A stretch of 64,000 nt of DNA from Psilocybe azurescens (taxonomy: Eukaryota; Basidiomycota; Agaricomycetes; Agaricales; Agrocybaceae): the NCBI GenBank assembly GCA_023853785.1, contig JAJIRX010000783.1:62001-126000 (forward strand), written 5' to 3'. Positions within the stretch are counted from its first letter, which is position 1. Each line of letters starts with the position of its first letter. Below, piece after piece: positions 28,442 through 40,189 of this stretch. The translations under genes were made by a program, and so were the position numbers. Under the pieces are notes generated by a model. That model was not told the origin of the DNA. It was given only the letters and a program-made list of their open reading frames with translations, and made no database searches.

Positions 28442-28752
28442 AGCGCTGTCTGTTTGATTAATGTATCTATCCGTTTTATATGTAACCTTTTTGTAAATAA
28501 ACTTTTGATGCGTCTCTCAGATTTGACATTCTGACTGTAGGAGTAAAGAATAATTAGCAAGTGCGATCAGAAGAGAGTAGGAGCACAATACGTCAAAGGT
28601 TTGAAATAAGTGAAAAGGCATTACTTTTCTATTCAAATAGGCGCTTGGGCGATACCTTGATGAATTCCAGCAGGGAAAGCATGAATAAGCGATATATTAA
28701 TAAGTTCAGTACAAAGATCCTGGAGCAAAGGTAGTAGAAGTGTAGCCAGACG
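28442..28752. other. Convergent 3' flanks
   Basis: Region between the ends of two converging genes. AT-rich, no gene; contains AATAAA-like motifs (for example near 28496), likely 3' processing signals. Confidence 0.5.
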
Positions 28753-29671
28753 CTAAGCCGTGATTTCCCGTGGCTGTTTACCATAGGCAGCTTGTTTCCG
28801 AGCTTGATCCAGTTTTTCCCTCAGCAATGGACCAGCTATTGGTTTGAAGGGCGCTCGTCGGGGTATGTGTCGGCTAGCCTTTTCCTCTGCCGAGATGACA
28901 GCGTCGAGACCGGTTTTCTTCGACTTTTCTAAAGCGACTGACACTTTCTCAAGGATATCCGAGTTGCTCTCGAGTCGCGCCATCAAAGGCTCCCGCACTT
29001 CGTTAAAGCTTTTGTACGCCTTGAGTTTGGTCACTTCCCGACTGACTTTGCCAACGCGTGCTAGCTGTCTCCGCTTGCTCAGATGCGACACGTCTTGACC
29101 CACACCGACTTCTGTTCCGACGACTTCCTTCACCTTGGGAGGCATTGGAGGTTCTGCGCGTTCGCCAGGAGGTATCACTTTCCACACCCACGCCACCGAC
29201 GAGTCAGCCATACGCTGCTTCTTCGTCTGCTTTTCCTCCACAGCAACCTGGGCCTTCACTTTGGGTTGTCTTGTCATCTGTATTTCCTTAGTTCCTTGCA
29301 GGAAAGGGAGAATGTATTCCTTTAAGAATCTAGTTCGGGTTGAGTAAAGCAGGGTTTGCATGTCGAGTGGACATGCAACAGTACCTGATGGATCGAATGG
29401 GATGTTCTGGGTGCTCAGGATAGGTTGCGGGTCTTTCTATGACAGCTGCAGGTCTCTTCCTAACAGGCTTCGGTTTGAGGGCTTTCACGGGCTTTGGTAT
29501 GCCGAGAGGAAATGGTTGGAAGCCTTCAGGTGCTGGCTCCTCGATCGCGATTTGGTAGAGCTGTTTTGTGGTGAAACCATCGGGAAATGAGCGGTTTTGT
29601 AGAATTTTGCGAATGATAGCAAGCCCAGCGGACTGTGCTGAGTAGCGCTGCTGGAGGAAGGGCGTGATCAT
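28753..29671 (-). CDS. Conserved-looking hypothetical, possibly mitochondrial
   Basis: Two exons. The first starts MITPFLQQRYSAQSAGLA and continues with IIRKILQNRSFPDGFTTKQL and a Pro/Lys-rich linker. After an intron near 29330-29385 the second carries FLKEYILPFLQGTKEIQM, VAWVWKVIPPGERAE, and a highly charged helical tail (LSKRRQLARVGKVSREVTKL, ending in QPREITA). It has about 295 residues. The N-terminus is rich in Arg/Ser/Gln with no acidic residue until about position 30, compatible with a mitochondrial presequence. The basic composition would suit a mitochondrial ribosome-associated protein, but I do not recognise the family, so that is inference. An upstream in-frame extension to 29845 is possible but includes less gene-like sequence. 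Confidence 0.7.
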
Positions 29672-29853
29672 TGTGGCAGACAGTCGCGACTGGCAGTGGT
29701 CAGTGGCCCGGAAAGAAATTCTTGCAGAGGCATTATTACGTAAGAAACCATAGTTTATTTGGTTTGGGATTTGATGCAAACAGATGCAATCGGAGTTACG
29801 CGGGCCATTGTAAAGCCCTTGTCCACCGTTGCAGACGACGTACAAACCCTAAA
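29672..29853. promoter_or_regulatory. Short divergent promoter shared with DCP1
   Basis: Only about 180 bp separate the chosen starts of two oppositely directed genes, so both promoters must lie here or overlap the other transcript's leader. No TATA box is evident, as expected for constitutive genes. Confidence 0.5.
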
Positions 29854-32444
29854 ATGGGTCATCGCAAACCACCCTCATACAACACCACAGCACCACATAT
29901 GAATAACACCGACTCCAACAATCCGCAGGTTCCACAGTCCTCGACCACGCCGTTGACTACCCAGATACCTGCAGGTGTCAGTCTGGGCATGTCACCGGCG
30001 TCAAGATATAACCACAATATCAAGGTTTTGCGGCGACGGGACCCATCTATTATGTCAATATTCGACCAGTTCAGCTTTGTCTGCCTATACAATCACGATG
30101 GTGAAAAGTGGCTCAAACATGGTTTTGAGGGGACAATGTTCTTGTTCGAACGGTGAGCTATTGTCTCGTGATGCCGTCAATCTGTTGTGCTGATGACTGC
30201 GTTTGGAGAAATACATATCCTCCCTACGGACTCTACATCCTCAACCGCGTTGGCTCGGACGACTATATCCAAGCGATATATCCAGAGGACGAGCTTATCT
30301 CCAGTGGTGCTTTCCTCATCATCAAAACCTTCCCAAAGTTTTTAGCCGCCAGACTACGCGCCATCGAACCTACACCTACGGGCGAGCCCCATGACAGATT
30401 CTCAGACGTGTATGCCGTTCCAGGTGTAGAGAACATCCCTTCAAAGGATAAAGGCCCTGCGACTGTCATCAGTCTGTGGATGCTTGCCGTCTCATCGCGT
30501 GACACCATGACGCAAACTATGCAAAGGTTTGTTTACACAAAATCCTCTCGATTCCGTCCGTCTTGACCAATACCGTCCCAGATTGCATTTATATATCAGA
30601 CAAAATAAGCCATATCCGGAAGAACTGCGATATGGTCCAGGAAAACCCCGCCTCCTCACAGCTTACGGGCTGCCACTCGACCGAAGGGTGTGTTATGACG
30701 GATATCCCTTTTCGGCGTCGCTTTAACCTACCATTATTTCCAGCTGGGTCAAATTCAGAATCGGAGTCTCAGCAGATGTCCCAATCAGACAGCGAAAATG
30801 ACCAGGGCAATCAATCCGATGCACCGTCTGCAGCAAGCGGTCGACTCTCACAGATCGACATGCTCTTCCAGAAAATTCAAACGCCTTCCCTGCCTCCCAC
30901 ACCGTCACACCTGCACCAAGAACAATATCAACACTACCAACAACCTACGAATGTCACATTGAATACCTTGTTCGCCTCAGCCTCGAACCAGCCCAGTCCC
31001 TCATCTGGAGGATCTAGCAGTGGACCTATGTCTCCGTACGCTACTTCAAACACCGGAACTTCCTTACTAAACACCATTTTTGCTTCTGCGGGATCGCAGC
31101 CGTCTACGATATACTCCCCACAGCCCACAGCCTCCGGACCCCAAGTCCTCACGCAGGACGTCCTTTCCAATCTTCTTGGACTACCACCGACTCGTACGGC
31201 ATCTGCCGCGTCCACGTTTAGCACGTCGGCGTCCGCAGTCTCCCACCCCAGTTCCCGCGAAGGCGATAATGAAGACGACGGAGAAAGCGAGTCTCCTGGA
31301 GGGCCATTGGGCTTGGACGAGACGGAAAGAAACCATCGCAGAGCAATCGGAGGACCAGATTTACTCCATACGCTCGGGCTCGGCGCATCGCGATTGGGCC
31401 AACAAGGGAAAATCAACGGTGACGTCACACCTCGCGGGCCGGTTAACGGTCCCGGTCCCCAACGACCTCAATTCCCTTCAGCAATCGAAGCAACGTCCTC
31501 GATATCCACTGTTCGAGCCAGCTCAGTGTCATCGTATACCTCTTCTGTTCCACCTGAGGTTGGTGGAGGAAGGCCGAGGGCTAACAGGGCCCTCGTACCG
31601 TTTGAGCCAGACTCTGAGCTATGGCCGTATTCTCGTGGCCCCGTCGACGAAACATCTCCTTCGGATGCGGGTGAAGATGGCGAGATAGTTGAGCTCAGCT
31701 TCGAGGAGACAAGCCTGCTGAGTGACCCGGACGCTTTTGACAAGGTGTTGAAGAACAGGAAGAGTGCCGTCAGCTTGAGGGGCCCAGTTAATGGCCATGG
31801 GCCAGAGGCCTACCAGAATGGACACGTAGGCCATGGTGGTGCAGATGAGACCGCAAAGGGGAGGAAGTCGAAGAAAACCAGGAAGGAGCTGAGAGATGCC
31901 AAGGCAAGGGAGGAGTTAGAGAGGAGTTGGGACTACCCTATGCCGTCGCCAGCTACGAATAAAGCGATATCGCATATGGATCTCATGCACAATCCCCCTG
32001 CCTCGCCATCTCCGTGCCCATCGCCTGAAATCCATCCGCAGCACCCCCAGGCTGTGCCTGAGATGAAAACGCCAACGATGAACGCCAATGTGCTGTTGGG
32101 ACATGCGAATGGCAATGGTTACAGCCATACCCCTTCGCCTCATAAGGGCAAGGGTAAAGCCATGGTTAATGGGCGAACTAAACTGAATGGCCACGCGAAC
32201 CGGGTGGATGCGGAGATTGTGAGTGACAGCCTAGTTGCTGCTATTGATGCCCAGCCGCAGCCCATCGCAAAGTTGGAGAGGAACGAATTTGTGAAAGAGG
32301 TGTTGACTCTCATTCACGTGAGTTTTGCTTTTATCTGCAAGACTTTTTCCTGCTATGGTTTCTGACGATGACTATACTTCTATCTAGACTGACAAAGCGT
32401 TCGTCGACACACTCTGGCAAGACTACACGGCGCGTTATGCCTAG
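29854..32444 (+). CDS. DCP1: mRNA-decapping enzyme subunit 1 (DCP1)
   Basis: Activator of the Dcp2 decapping enzyme in cytoplasmic P-bodies; starts 5'-3' mRNA decay. The EVH1-type domain is clear: SRYNHNIKVLRRRDPSIMSI and DQFSFVCLYNHDGEKWLKHG, then after an intron PYGLYILNRVGSDDYIQAIY, FLIIKTFPKFLAARLRAI, ISLWMLAVSSRDTMTQTMQR, and LYIRQNKPYPEELRYGPGKP. A long disordered region rich in Ser, Pro, Gln and Asn (about 500 residues) follows, with short repeats of the type LNTLFASASNQPS and LNTIFASAGSQPS. The C-terminus is a conserved helix, NEFVKEVLTLIHTDKAFVDT, continuing LWQDYTARYA after a last intron near 32318-32388; this resembles the trimerisation tail of DCP1. The splice joining KPRLLTAYG to GSNSESESQQ near 30700 is not certain. 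Confidence 0.9.
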
Positions 32445-33720
32445 AACGCCCCGTACCAACTCATCACCGTTTAGATTCTCTCACCTTGTTCTCTCTCTCG
32501 TTTCCTTACTCGTCCATCATTGGATGAAAATACACTCAACAAGACTCAATCAATCGATCACGACATCCATCCATCACCTGGCTAATTTAATCTTTTTACT
32601 TGTTTATCATGCATCGGCACTGTTATTAGTTCAACTTTCGCCACCACTACCACCACCCCTACCATCATCATCGTGACAATCAAGATCGTCGACCCTTATT
32701 CTAGTCAGCATCCACCAACATCAACATCATCACCACCACTCAAGCCTTATTGTCGCCCTGCCCTCTTATCTCATCCATCCTCGAACCCCAGGCTTGCTTT
32801 TTTCTCATAGGAATACCCTTTCATCCCCACAAACTTCTGCTTGTCGCCGCGCCATTTCATAACCTTGATTTATCACGGGGCTCGACCCTTTTTCTCTTTT
32901 CCATTTCCAACCACGACACCACGAAACATGAAATACAATATGTATTTGGACATCAGATTACGACCTTTTCTGCTCTCATACTCTCTTATCATCCCATCAA
33001 CATCGACCGATGTTTGTTATTCTTATCATCGTCTCCAACATGGCCGACGACGACTAGAACACTCGAACCACCCACTCTCAACGCTTCAGTCTCAGACCAA
33101 TCGCATCATCTGGCCGCCCCATATAGTTTAACAAATTATTCAAATCGCAACACCAACTCCGTTCAAGTAACCTTTAGTACATAAAACGCATGCAGTGTAT
33201 TCCTAGCCAATTTTCTCGTCATTTTCCTGTGTTCATTTCTGGTTTATTTTTGATACTTTCTTTTGCCTTCTCTTTTACTCATTATCTGCTACGACCTTTT
33301 TTTTCTTCTCTTCCTATTCTCTTTTGTCAGTTTGTCTATCTGGCTGTATAACTGTACCTTACGTTCTCCATCCTCTCCCTCAGTTAAGGCTCATCAGTCC
33401 TATCTACACCCCTTTTTTCCTTCCCTTTCCTGGACGTTGTTGTCCTCAAATTGTCTTGTAGCCTGACGTCACAACCCTTCTTCCATCTCTTTACCCCCTT
33501 TTCTCTAAACTCTTTGCCTGCCTCTTCTACACGCCTCCCTCACCCACGTTGAATTCATTTACGGTTTTCTTTCCTTTTGTCGACCTTGTTGTCAGATGTT
33601 TTCTGTAGTCTCTTCAGATCTTGTGTCAATTACGCTACTCCCCAACCCTCTTCATACAATAGCTACGCTTACATACTACACGGTCTTTACTCCCAAGTGT
33701 GATTGCTCCGCCGTTGGTAC
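32445..33720. other. Long pyrimidine-rich stretch after DCP1
   Basis: About 1.3 kb in which the + strand is strongly C/T-rich (runs such as CACCACTACCACCACCCC, TTTTTTTCTTCTCTTCC, CTCTTTACCCCCTTTTCTC) and poor in G. No convincing gene is present: the open frames merely read through the biased composition. It may be an unusually long DCP1 3' untranslated region or a non-coding transcript. Confidence 0.6.
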
Positions 33721-35758
33721 CTGACCCAGGATGGTCTGGTCATGGTCCGCTCAGCATATCATTTTCAATCATATTCGTTGGTGATATGGTCCAACTTATG
33801 TATACACTTTGAGGTCTGGTATCTTAGCATCCTTAGTGGTGTGCATACTGGATATGGGTTAGTCTGAAATGCTTCGTAGACTCAGGAGTCGTTCCATCTA
33901 CCAATAAGTTGAAAACGAGGGGATGAATCAAACGGCGCCGCCATCATTTTGATTTCAATCCTATACCATCACATTCATAACCCTTTTAGTTGGCTCCCTT
34001 TTGACCACAACGCTCATCATGCAACACCATGCAACACCCAATCGGTAGCCGGCTCTCACTCTAAGTTCTCGAACCCTGCCTCAATGCAATCTTCATTAGT
34101 TCCTGTGGCATTCGGTGAAGCGATCGTGGCAGGAAGTGGGTGTTTTATTCAGTTTGTCCTGTTCTTTTGCGATTCATCAGGTGTGTTATCCAGCATCATA
34201 ATTTTAAGCTTTTAGCTTTACCTTTCCATGTCGCTTGGTACTACTTGGCTATTAGCATGGTCGTTACGCGTACGGCGCACGCTCTCTGGACCGGCCGCAT
34301 TCGTCTCTTCAGGAGTTTAACTTTCTGTAGGCGTTTTCTTTCACCAGCCCCTGGGCCCCATCCTTATCACGTAGAGCAAACTTTGAGTCACCTCTCACTT
34401 TAACCTATGTCCGCCATTGTTTCTCGGCCAGCGTAGTTGATGAAATTTCGAACGTTTCAACCTTTGATGACAGTGTGAGCTATCCCTAGATGATCGCTGG
34501 CGTGTTTTTCAAATTACACGTCTGCCTCTTGTTTCTTCGTCCGGGGGGCCGGCAATGGTGTGCATGTTTTCAAAGATTTTCTGCTGGAATATTTGAAACG
34601 GCCTGCGATGTTACTGGAATATGCGGACTTGGTGCGGAGCGGTGAGTACTTTACACATCCGTGTACTATCTTTGTCCGCCTCGTTGACCCGAGGCACTTC
34701 TCCCGTTGACATATGAAAAAAGTAGGACATACAGGAAGACAATCGTGAAAGCCCACAGCCTCTCGCGCTAACGGCATTTTCTTAACGGCGTCAAGCGGAT
34801 GTCTGTCCTGTCGGATTGCGTTGGCCTCCACAAACCCAATAGGATATCAAGACCATCAGGCAGCACGTAACTTGAGCGTATTTTTTTTTTCTTGTTGCAC
34901 CTGTTGGAGAGCCTTTCAGCAGTTTCTCGTCGATTCTTCCAAGTTCAATCTGGATGTGAGATGTGCCAGATTTGACTCAGACCTAGGGCAGAGAACAAAT
35001 GCATGCATCATAGATTGGGTTGTATACAACGACCTAGGTGAACTACGAAAAGGTTAAATTAAGAACGGACCAATAAAGGCTTATGAACATTACAGACTCG
35101 CATTCATATTTTCGGCCGTTTCCCAGGGCACAGTGAGATGATGGGGTGCGCAGCATGGTTATTGACGTCGTTATTCAGGTTAATGACGCTTCAATATACT
35201 AAAAGCGTCCACAAGCCAATTCCCAGGATTCTATCTTCTAATTAAACAGCACCCATCGTTCCGATATTTGGCCTTGACATCCACAATGAAAAACGATCTA
35301 GAAGAATGTCAACTGAGGTCATCAATGAGCAGCGTGTTTGTCACGAATTCGACAAGCCATGGGTTTTCTCGTCCACCCACGAACAACTGTGTTCCGAAAT
35401 GCCTCTGCTTCAGAGAAATAAATTAACTCCGGAAATGTTCACCATATGGACAACCTTATTACACCTTCAATAGAGTTTAACATGCCGTCAGGATGCATGT
35501 ACCTGTTGTTATAATGCTCACCAGCCGTGACTCCGCCAAATGCAGCAATGACCGTTCTTGGGACCTATTCCAAGAGTAACCTGTTTGGACGACGTCAAAC
35601 TGAACCGACATGCAACTACTTCTGGCCATCAATTATACAGGACAAGGACATTCTTCCTTGCGTAGGCTGCTATTCTAGGAGCCGATCTCACCGAGATGTG
35701 CCAATTCCTATAATAGCGGGTCTTTTTTCGTCAACTTTCCCCAAGCTATCCGTCAATA
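33721..35758. other. Intergenic, no gene recognised
   Basis: Two kb with scattered short frames of no known family (for example minus 34514-34831). Contains the upstream region of the second DUF6534 gene; TATAATAG at about 35709 precedes its start by 50 bp. Confidence 0.5.
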
Positions 35759-37394
35759 ATGGCTCCCGCCGCTGTCGATCCTTTTAGTGTTGCTGAAGAT
35801 CTTTTGAAGGTTGCTCGACCCTTGTAAGTCAATGCCACGAATTCCTTCGCCGTCGTCGTATTGACTCGCCCTTTTTCTCCAGGCTCACTTCATTGGTATT
35901 CTCATACGCTTCCTAATCGAACACAGGGCGGTATCTCATCTACTCTTTTCAATAGCAAATAGGCGGGCTTATTACATGGGGCTTGCAGGGGGTGTTATGC
36001 GTTCAAGTTTGTGAGCACCCTATTCTTCATACACTGAAGGATTACGCTGATCTGTCATGACCAGATAATTATTACCTGAGCTTCCCCAACGACCCCCGTT
36101 ACATGAAGGGGCTGGTGTATGGAACGCTGGCCTTGGAACTTGCACAAACGCTCATGGTTACCCGGGACACATATTTGGTTTTTGCTGCTGGCTATGGGGA
36201 TCTACTAGTTCTCGACCACCTTCACCTTCTTTGGCTCACCCTTCCTATCCTTGGAGGCATCGGTTAGCAGGCTCTTCATTTTTCAGCCATATACAAGAGA
36301 TTAACATCTTTCCTTCTGGATAGTTGGCCTGTTGTGCCATCTCACATTCGCTTACCGCATTTCGCTATTATCAGAGTCGAAAATTGTCGGTGGGGTGATC
36401 GCTGCTGTGAGTTGATGATGGATCCTGTCACTTTGTGGGCGCTCTTGGATCTGACCGAATCTCTGATCGAATTGTAGCTTGCGATTGGCGGTGCCGTGGC
36501 AGCATTCACCTTTGGAGGCAAAATTTTCCATGCGGAGTCTCTATCCCGGCTTGTTCTGGTCGAACATATTTATCTCACTTGTGGAGTAGGCATCTGTAGA
36601 TGTCCTTTGTGAACTTGTCTGATAATGGCGAATTCTTCAGATTTGGAATGGTCTGGGAGCTTTATGTGATGTGGTAATCGCAGGATGTATGACCTACTAC
36701 GTAAGTCTTCTATTTTATCATGCTTTCTGCAGTTCGACTAAGCGGTTGAGACAGTTGACGAGGAGTCAGACGGGCTTCAAAAATACAGATTTACTGATCA
36801 TGAGAATTACCCGGTTAACAATCGAGACAGGCGTCTTCACAGGTGTGATGCCCTCATGTTCGCTTAACTATATACGAAAAACTCACTCCACGGGACATCT
36901 CTCTCTAGCTACTGCGTCAATTTCAAGTGTTATTCTCTTCGTCGGCTTCCGGGAGAAACTGATAATCAGCGTCTACTTCGTTATTCCTGCCATCATGCTC
37001 ACTAAGCTCTACGCTATCACCATTGTTGCTACATTCAATAATCGCCCTCACGCTGTCGGCGGTCCACCCCCGCTCTCTGACACCGAAAACTCTTTTGAAG
37101 ACAACAAAACATATTCGCGAAACTTTGACCGCATCCCGGGAGAGATCAGGATAGGCCGTACCGTTGTTCAGCAGGTGTGGCAAGATGAGGTCCCGATGAG
37201 CCATTTAAATGTAGGGCTATGACCTACTTCGAATTCATCTCCCAATTCTGACTGCCTCACACCCATAGATATACAAGACTCAGGGAGACGAGACCATTTC
37301 TATTAAAGATGACGCCGCGTCGCAGGTATCTAGAAAGGTTCCAGAAAGCCTATCGCCTAATGACGACCGCGCGACCAAACCCTTAAAATTTTGA
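35759..37394 (+). CDS. DUF6534-type multi-spanning membrane protein
   Basis: Second family member in the window, same strand as the one at 26716. It starts MAPAAVDPFSVAEDLL. Segments: GGLITWGLQGVLCVQ, YYLSFPNDPRYMKGLVYGTL, ALELAQTLMVTRDTYLVFA, LLWLTLPILGGI, VGLLCHLTFAYRISLLSESK, GGVIAALAIGGAVAAFTFGG, IWNGLGALCDVVIAGCMTYY, and the DUF6534 core LIMRITRLTIETGVFT, ATASISSVILFVGF, VIPAIMLTKLYAITIVATFN. A polar tail rich in Asp/Ser ends in a last exon (ATKPLKF). Short introns join in phase and no frame break was seen. The first exon-exon join (near 35830-35955) is the least certain. Role unknown. Confidence 0.82.
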
Positions 37395-37782
37395 ATGCAA
37401 CGAACATTTAATTGCTTCGTTTTGTCGTTTCGATATAATAAATTTTGCACCACTCACTGTCTAGATCGATCTACTCCCCACATGCACACTAAAAAGCACG
37501 CATCTGTACATTTACCCAACACTATGTGACACTACAATCATTTTGGACCCAAGTTTTTATTTAATTATGCATGTCGTACATAGTAGTAGATCAATGACAA
37601 CACCTTTTAATCGATCCTCTGTGCCGTACCGATAGTCACGTCGGTTGTGTAGCGCTCCTTACGCGACCTATGAGCTACGTAGGTCCCCGTTGATGAGCAA
37701 AACGTAGTATCGCCAGTGTAACATAGTCAACGTCGTCACCCTTTTTCTTGATCATCAATGCACGATAAAGTGGATAAACTAT
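37395..37782. other. Convergent 3' flanks
   Basis: AT-rich spacer between the ends of the DUF6534 gene (plus) and ORC2 (minus); AATAAA-like TAATAAATTT at about 37437. No gene. Confidence 0.5.
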
Positions 37783-39129
37783 TTATGAAGGATTAAGAGC
37801 CCTAAGGACATTGGCTAACCGTTCCTTCCGCATCGGTATCCAGAGAACCTCTCCACCACCACCGGTTGCAGCTTGTGCGCTCACGATGAGACTGTGATCC
37901 CTGAATTCGCCAAGTAATGAACGTAAGGCGGTATCGCTGGTCGCGATAAAGTTATCCCTGGCCGCGTTGAACAACATATCATACCCCATTCCAAACTGTT
38001 GCAAATCATTGGAAGCGCTGTCGTCAGAGCCTTCTATGGCCTCCAGCTGTCTGTCTCCTAGCAATGTAAAGAGTTTTTGAGCCTTTTGGGTCACTGACGC
38101 CAAAATGTGTGATGCGGCGGTTTCACTCATCGCGGTGGCATTCTGTGCTGCGAGGGTGTCGGTTTTACGGCGCGCCCCACCTGTATGCGCACCTGACAAG
38201 GATGAACGATCGGCAAACGCGAGTTCGAAGTCGTAAGAGGCGAGGGTGGTTAGATCGTGCCATATCCACGAGAATCCTCTTGAGGGGATGGAATCGGTGG
38301 TTATCGAATCTGGCTTTCGTGAAAATATTTCTGATGAGGACCAGAGCAGGGGGGCGTTGATGTGGTCAATGGAGGCAATGATGTGTATTCGGGGATTGTG
38401 AGCAATTAACGACAATATCGACTTAGATTTACTGGCACGCAAAGGAGCAGCGTCGATGTTATGTATGATGATGTATAGGTGTAGCTTTTGGTCAGGATCA
38501 GCGAAGAAGTCGTGAATTCTACGAGCTTGTTTGTCGACAGCAGTGGAAGGAAGGTCCAAATCCTGGATAGAGGGGATGCTTTCGATAGAGTTTAAGAGGT
38601 CCTTCAATGTGAATTCGGGCTGAAATCCATTAGCAATTACAACATGCCCCCGTTTTGAGCAGGACTTTGTCGCGAATTGATTCAGAATGCGTCTCTTTGA
38701 TCCAATGCCGTAACAAAGGATGTTGAACCCTTCGTTCAGCTCGCACATATAACGTGAGAACATAAGGTCGCAGTTATTTTCCGTCAGGATACTAGGCTGT
38801 ATGGGTTCCAATCCCTTCGATACTGAACCGATGGCACCTGCATATTCCTCGGGGCTCAGGGGCAAAACCAATTGAGAGTAAACATTGGATGAAGTTTGGA
38901 CTCGCCCTGGTTTGTTGTACGTGAAATACGCGTCGAAAGCCGTTTGGACAATAATCTGACTTTCTTCAGTACGGTATGCTGCCTTCCCCTTTCCTTTCTG
39001 GCGCGCATCCGACGTGCCATCGTTTCCAGGCAAGTCTTCAGATCCCGACTCGTCTGAGGCTTCGTCGATTTCGTCTTCCTCACCAGTATTCTCGTGTTCG
39101 TCCACTGCGAAGGACCTTGACCCGAGCAT
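37783..39129 (-). CDS. ORC2: Origin recognition complex subunit 2
   Basis: A subunit of the six-protein complex that marks replication origins and loads the MCM helicase. It is an uninterrupted frame of 448 residues. After an acidic N-terminus it shows the ORC2 core: TAFDAYFTYNKPGRVQTSSN, the ELNEGFNILCYGIGSKRRIL region (the AAA-like P-loop substitute), NQFATKSCSKRGHVVIANGF, LHLYIIIHNIDAAPLR, NPRIHIIASIDHINAPLLW, and a winged-helix end with FIATSDTALRSLLGEFRDHS and WIPMRKERLANVLRAL. The start is the first ATG of this frame; an extra 5' exon further right (39130-39260) cannot be excluded, as fungal ORC2 often has a longer N-terminus. Nothing odd in the core. Confidence 0.93.
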   Translation of the reverse strand: MLGSRSFAVDEHENTGEEDEIDEASDESGSEDLPGNDGTSDARQKGKGKAAYRTEESQIIVQTAFDAYFTYNKPGRVQTSSNVYSQLVLPLSPEEYAGAIGSVSKGLEPIQPSILTENNCDLMFSRYMCELNEGFNILCYGIGSKRRILNQFATKSCSKRGHVVIANGFQPEFTLKDLLNSIESIPSIQDLDLPSTAVDKQARRIHDFFADPDQKLHLYIIIHNIDAAPLRASKSKSILSLIAHNPRIHIIASIDHINAPLLWSSSEIFSRKPDSITTDSIPSRGFSWIWHDLTTLASYDFELAFADRSSLSGAHTGGARRKTDTLAAQNATAMSETAASHILASVTQKAQKLFTLLGDRQLEAIEGSDDSASNDLQQFGMGYDMLFNAARDNFIATSDTALRSLLGEFRDHSLIVSAQAATGGGGEVLWIPMRKERLANVLRALNPS

Positions 39130-40189
39130 TTCCAGGGCAATAATAAACTGTTGGTAAACTCAAGGTGAACCGTAGTCTGACTTGAGTTTGACTCAAGTTT
39201 GCCTGGAGTTGTTGTGGCATAGGGCCAATGCATTGTTGGTTCTTGTTGTCTATAAGCTTCAAATTTCACGTGATATTCCTCACACTCGTCCAAAGGGCAA
39301 CGTCCAAGCGCCTCGTTACTGTTCGTCACCGGGCACGCATTGCATTCACCAGCATGTCTATTCAATTTTCACTTGATTCGTACAATTGGGGTCCAGTGAG
39401 TACTGGGAGGACACTCAACCTCGCCTACAATCTGTATAATAACTGTTTTTTCGACAATATTTTGAATACTTCTTCACCACTGAAGTTGGCCCTGGGGCCT
39501 TGCGCAGTTGGTTCATCTCATTATCTCTGACGTCCAAATTTGGAATAAGAGACCAAGACACATACTTTGCTTCTGGCCAATGACATTGAATATTTCTCTA
39601 TTAACCGTCGTCCATATTCGGATATATTTTTAAGGCGGTGTTTGACGGGCAGCTATGTGACATCGTGCCCTATGAGACCCACTTCCTGACCTTCCTTCTT
39701 GTCCTGTGGAGAGAAATTGACGAGGCTGTGTAGGTAACGGAGATGACCTTGGTAAAATACTCTTGGCCTGAGATACAGCGTCGAGTAGAATCGTAAATTA
39801 ACTTGAAAAGGGCTAGCGAGATGCTTTTGTACCGAGTAGAAGTCCAGAATTGGACCTGAGAATTGCCCGGGAATCACACACACCCATCTTAAATGAGATT
39901 CAAAGTTGACTCTAGGTTTCACAATTAAGGTCATATTTCAAGGCAGAGATAGCCGAATTGAGCAAGGTCGCAGGTTACGCCAATCAAGGCCCGGACACTT
40001 GGCGAATGAAGAAACAGAATAAAGCTCTAGTCGAGAGGATGCATACAGGAGTGAAGAATTTCTTATATCAAATGCTAACTATTAATTGTATAATTACACA
40101 AGAGAGAACAATTAGAAGCATAAAGTGAGCATCTGATAAGACGGAGGTTATTGGATGTAATCGAAGGTCTTGAAGCTGGAAGAATTAAT
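39130..40189. other. Intergenic
   Basis: Contains the ORC2 promoter. Frames at 39182-39530 and 39653-39934 show no known motif; no gene is assigned. Confidence 0.5.

Noticed and set aside
32368..33466. Open frames in the pyrimidine-rich stretch after DCP1
   Set aside because: Their proteins are simply Ser/Pro/Leu/Phe-rich readings of biased sequence; the real use of 32389-32444 is as the last DCP1 exon.
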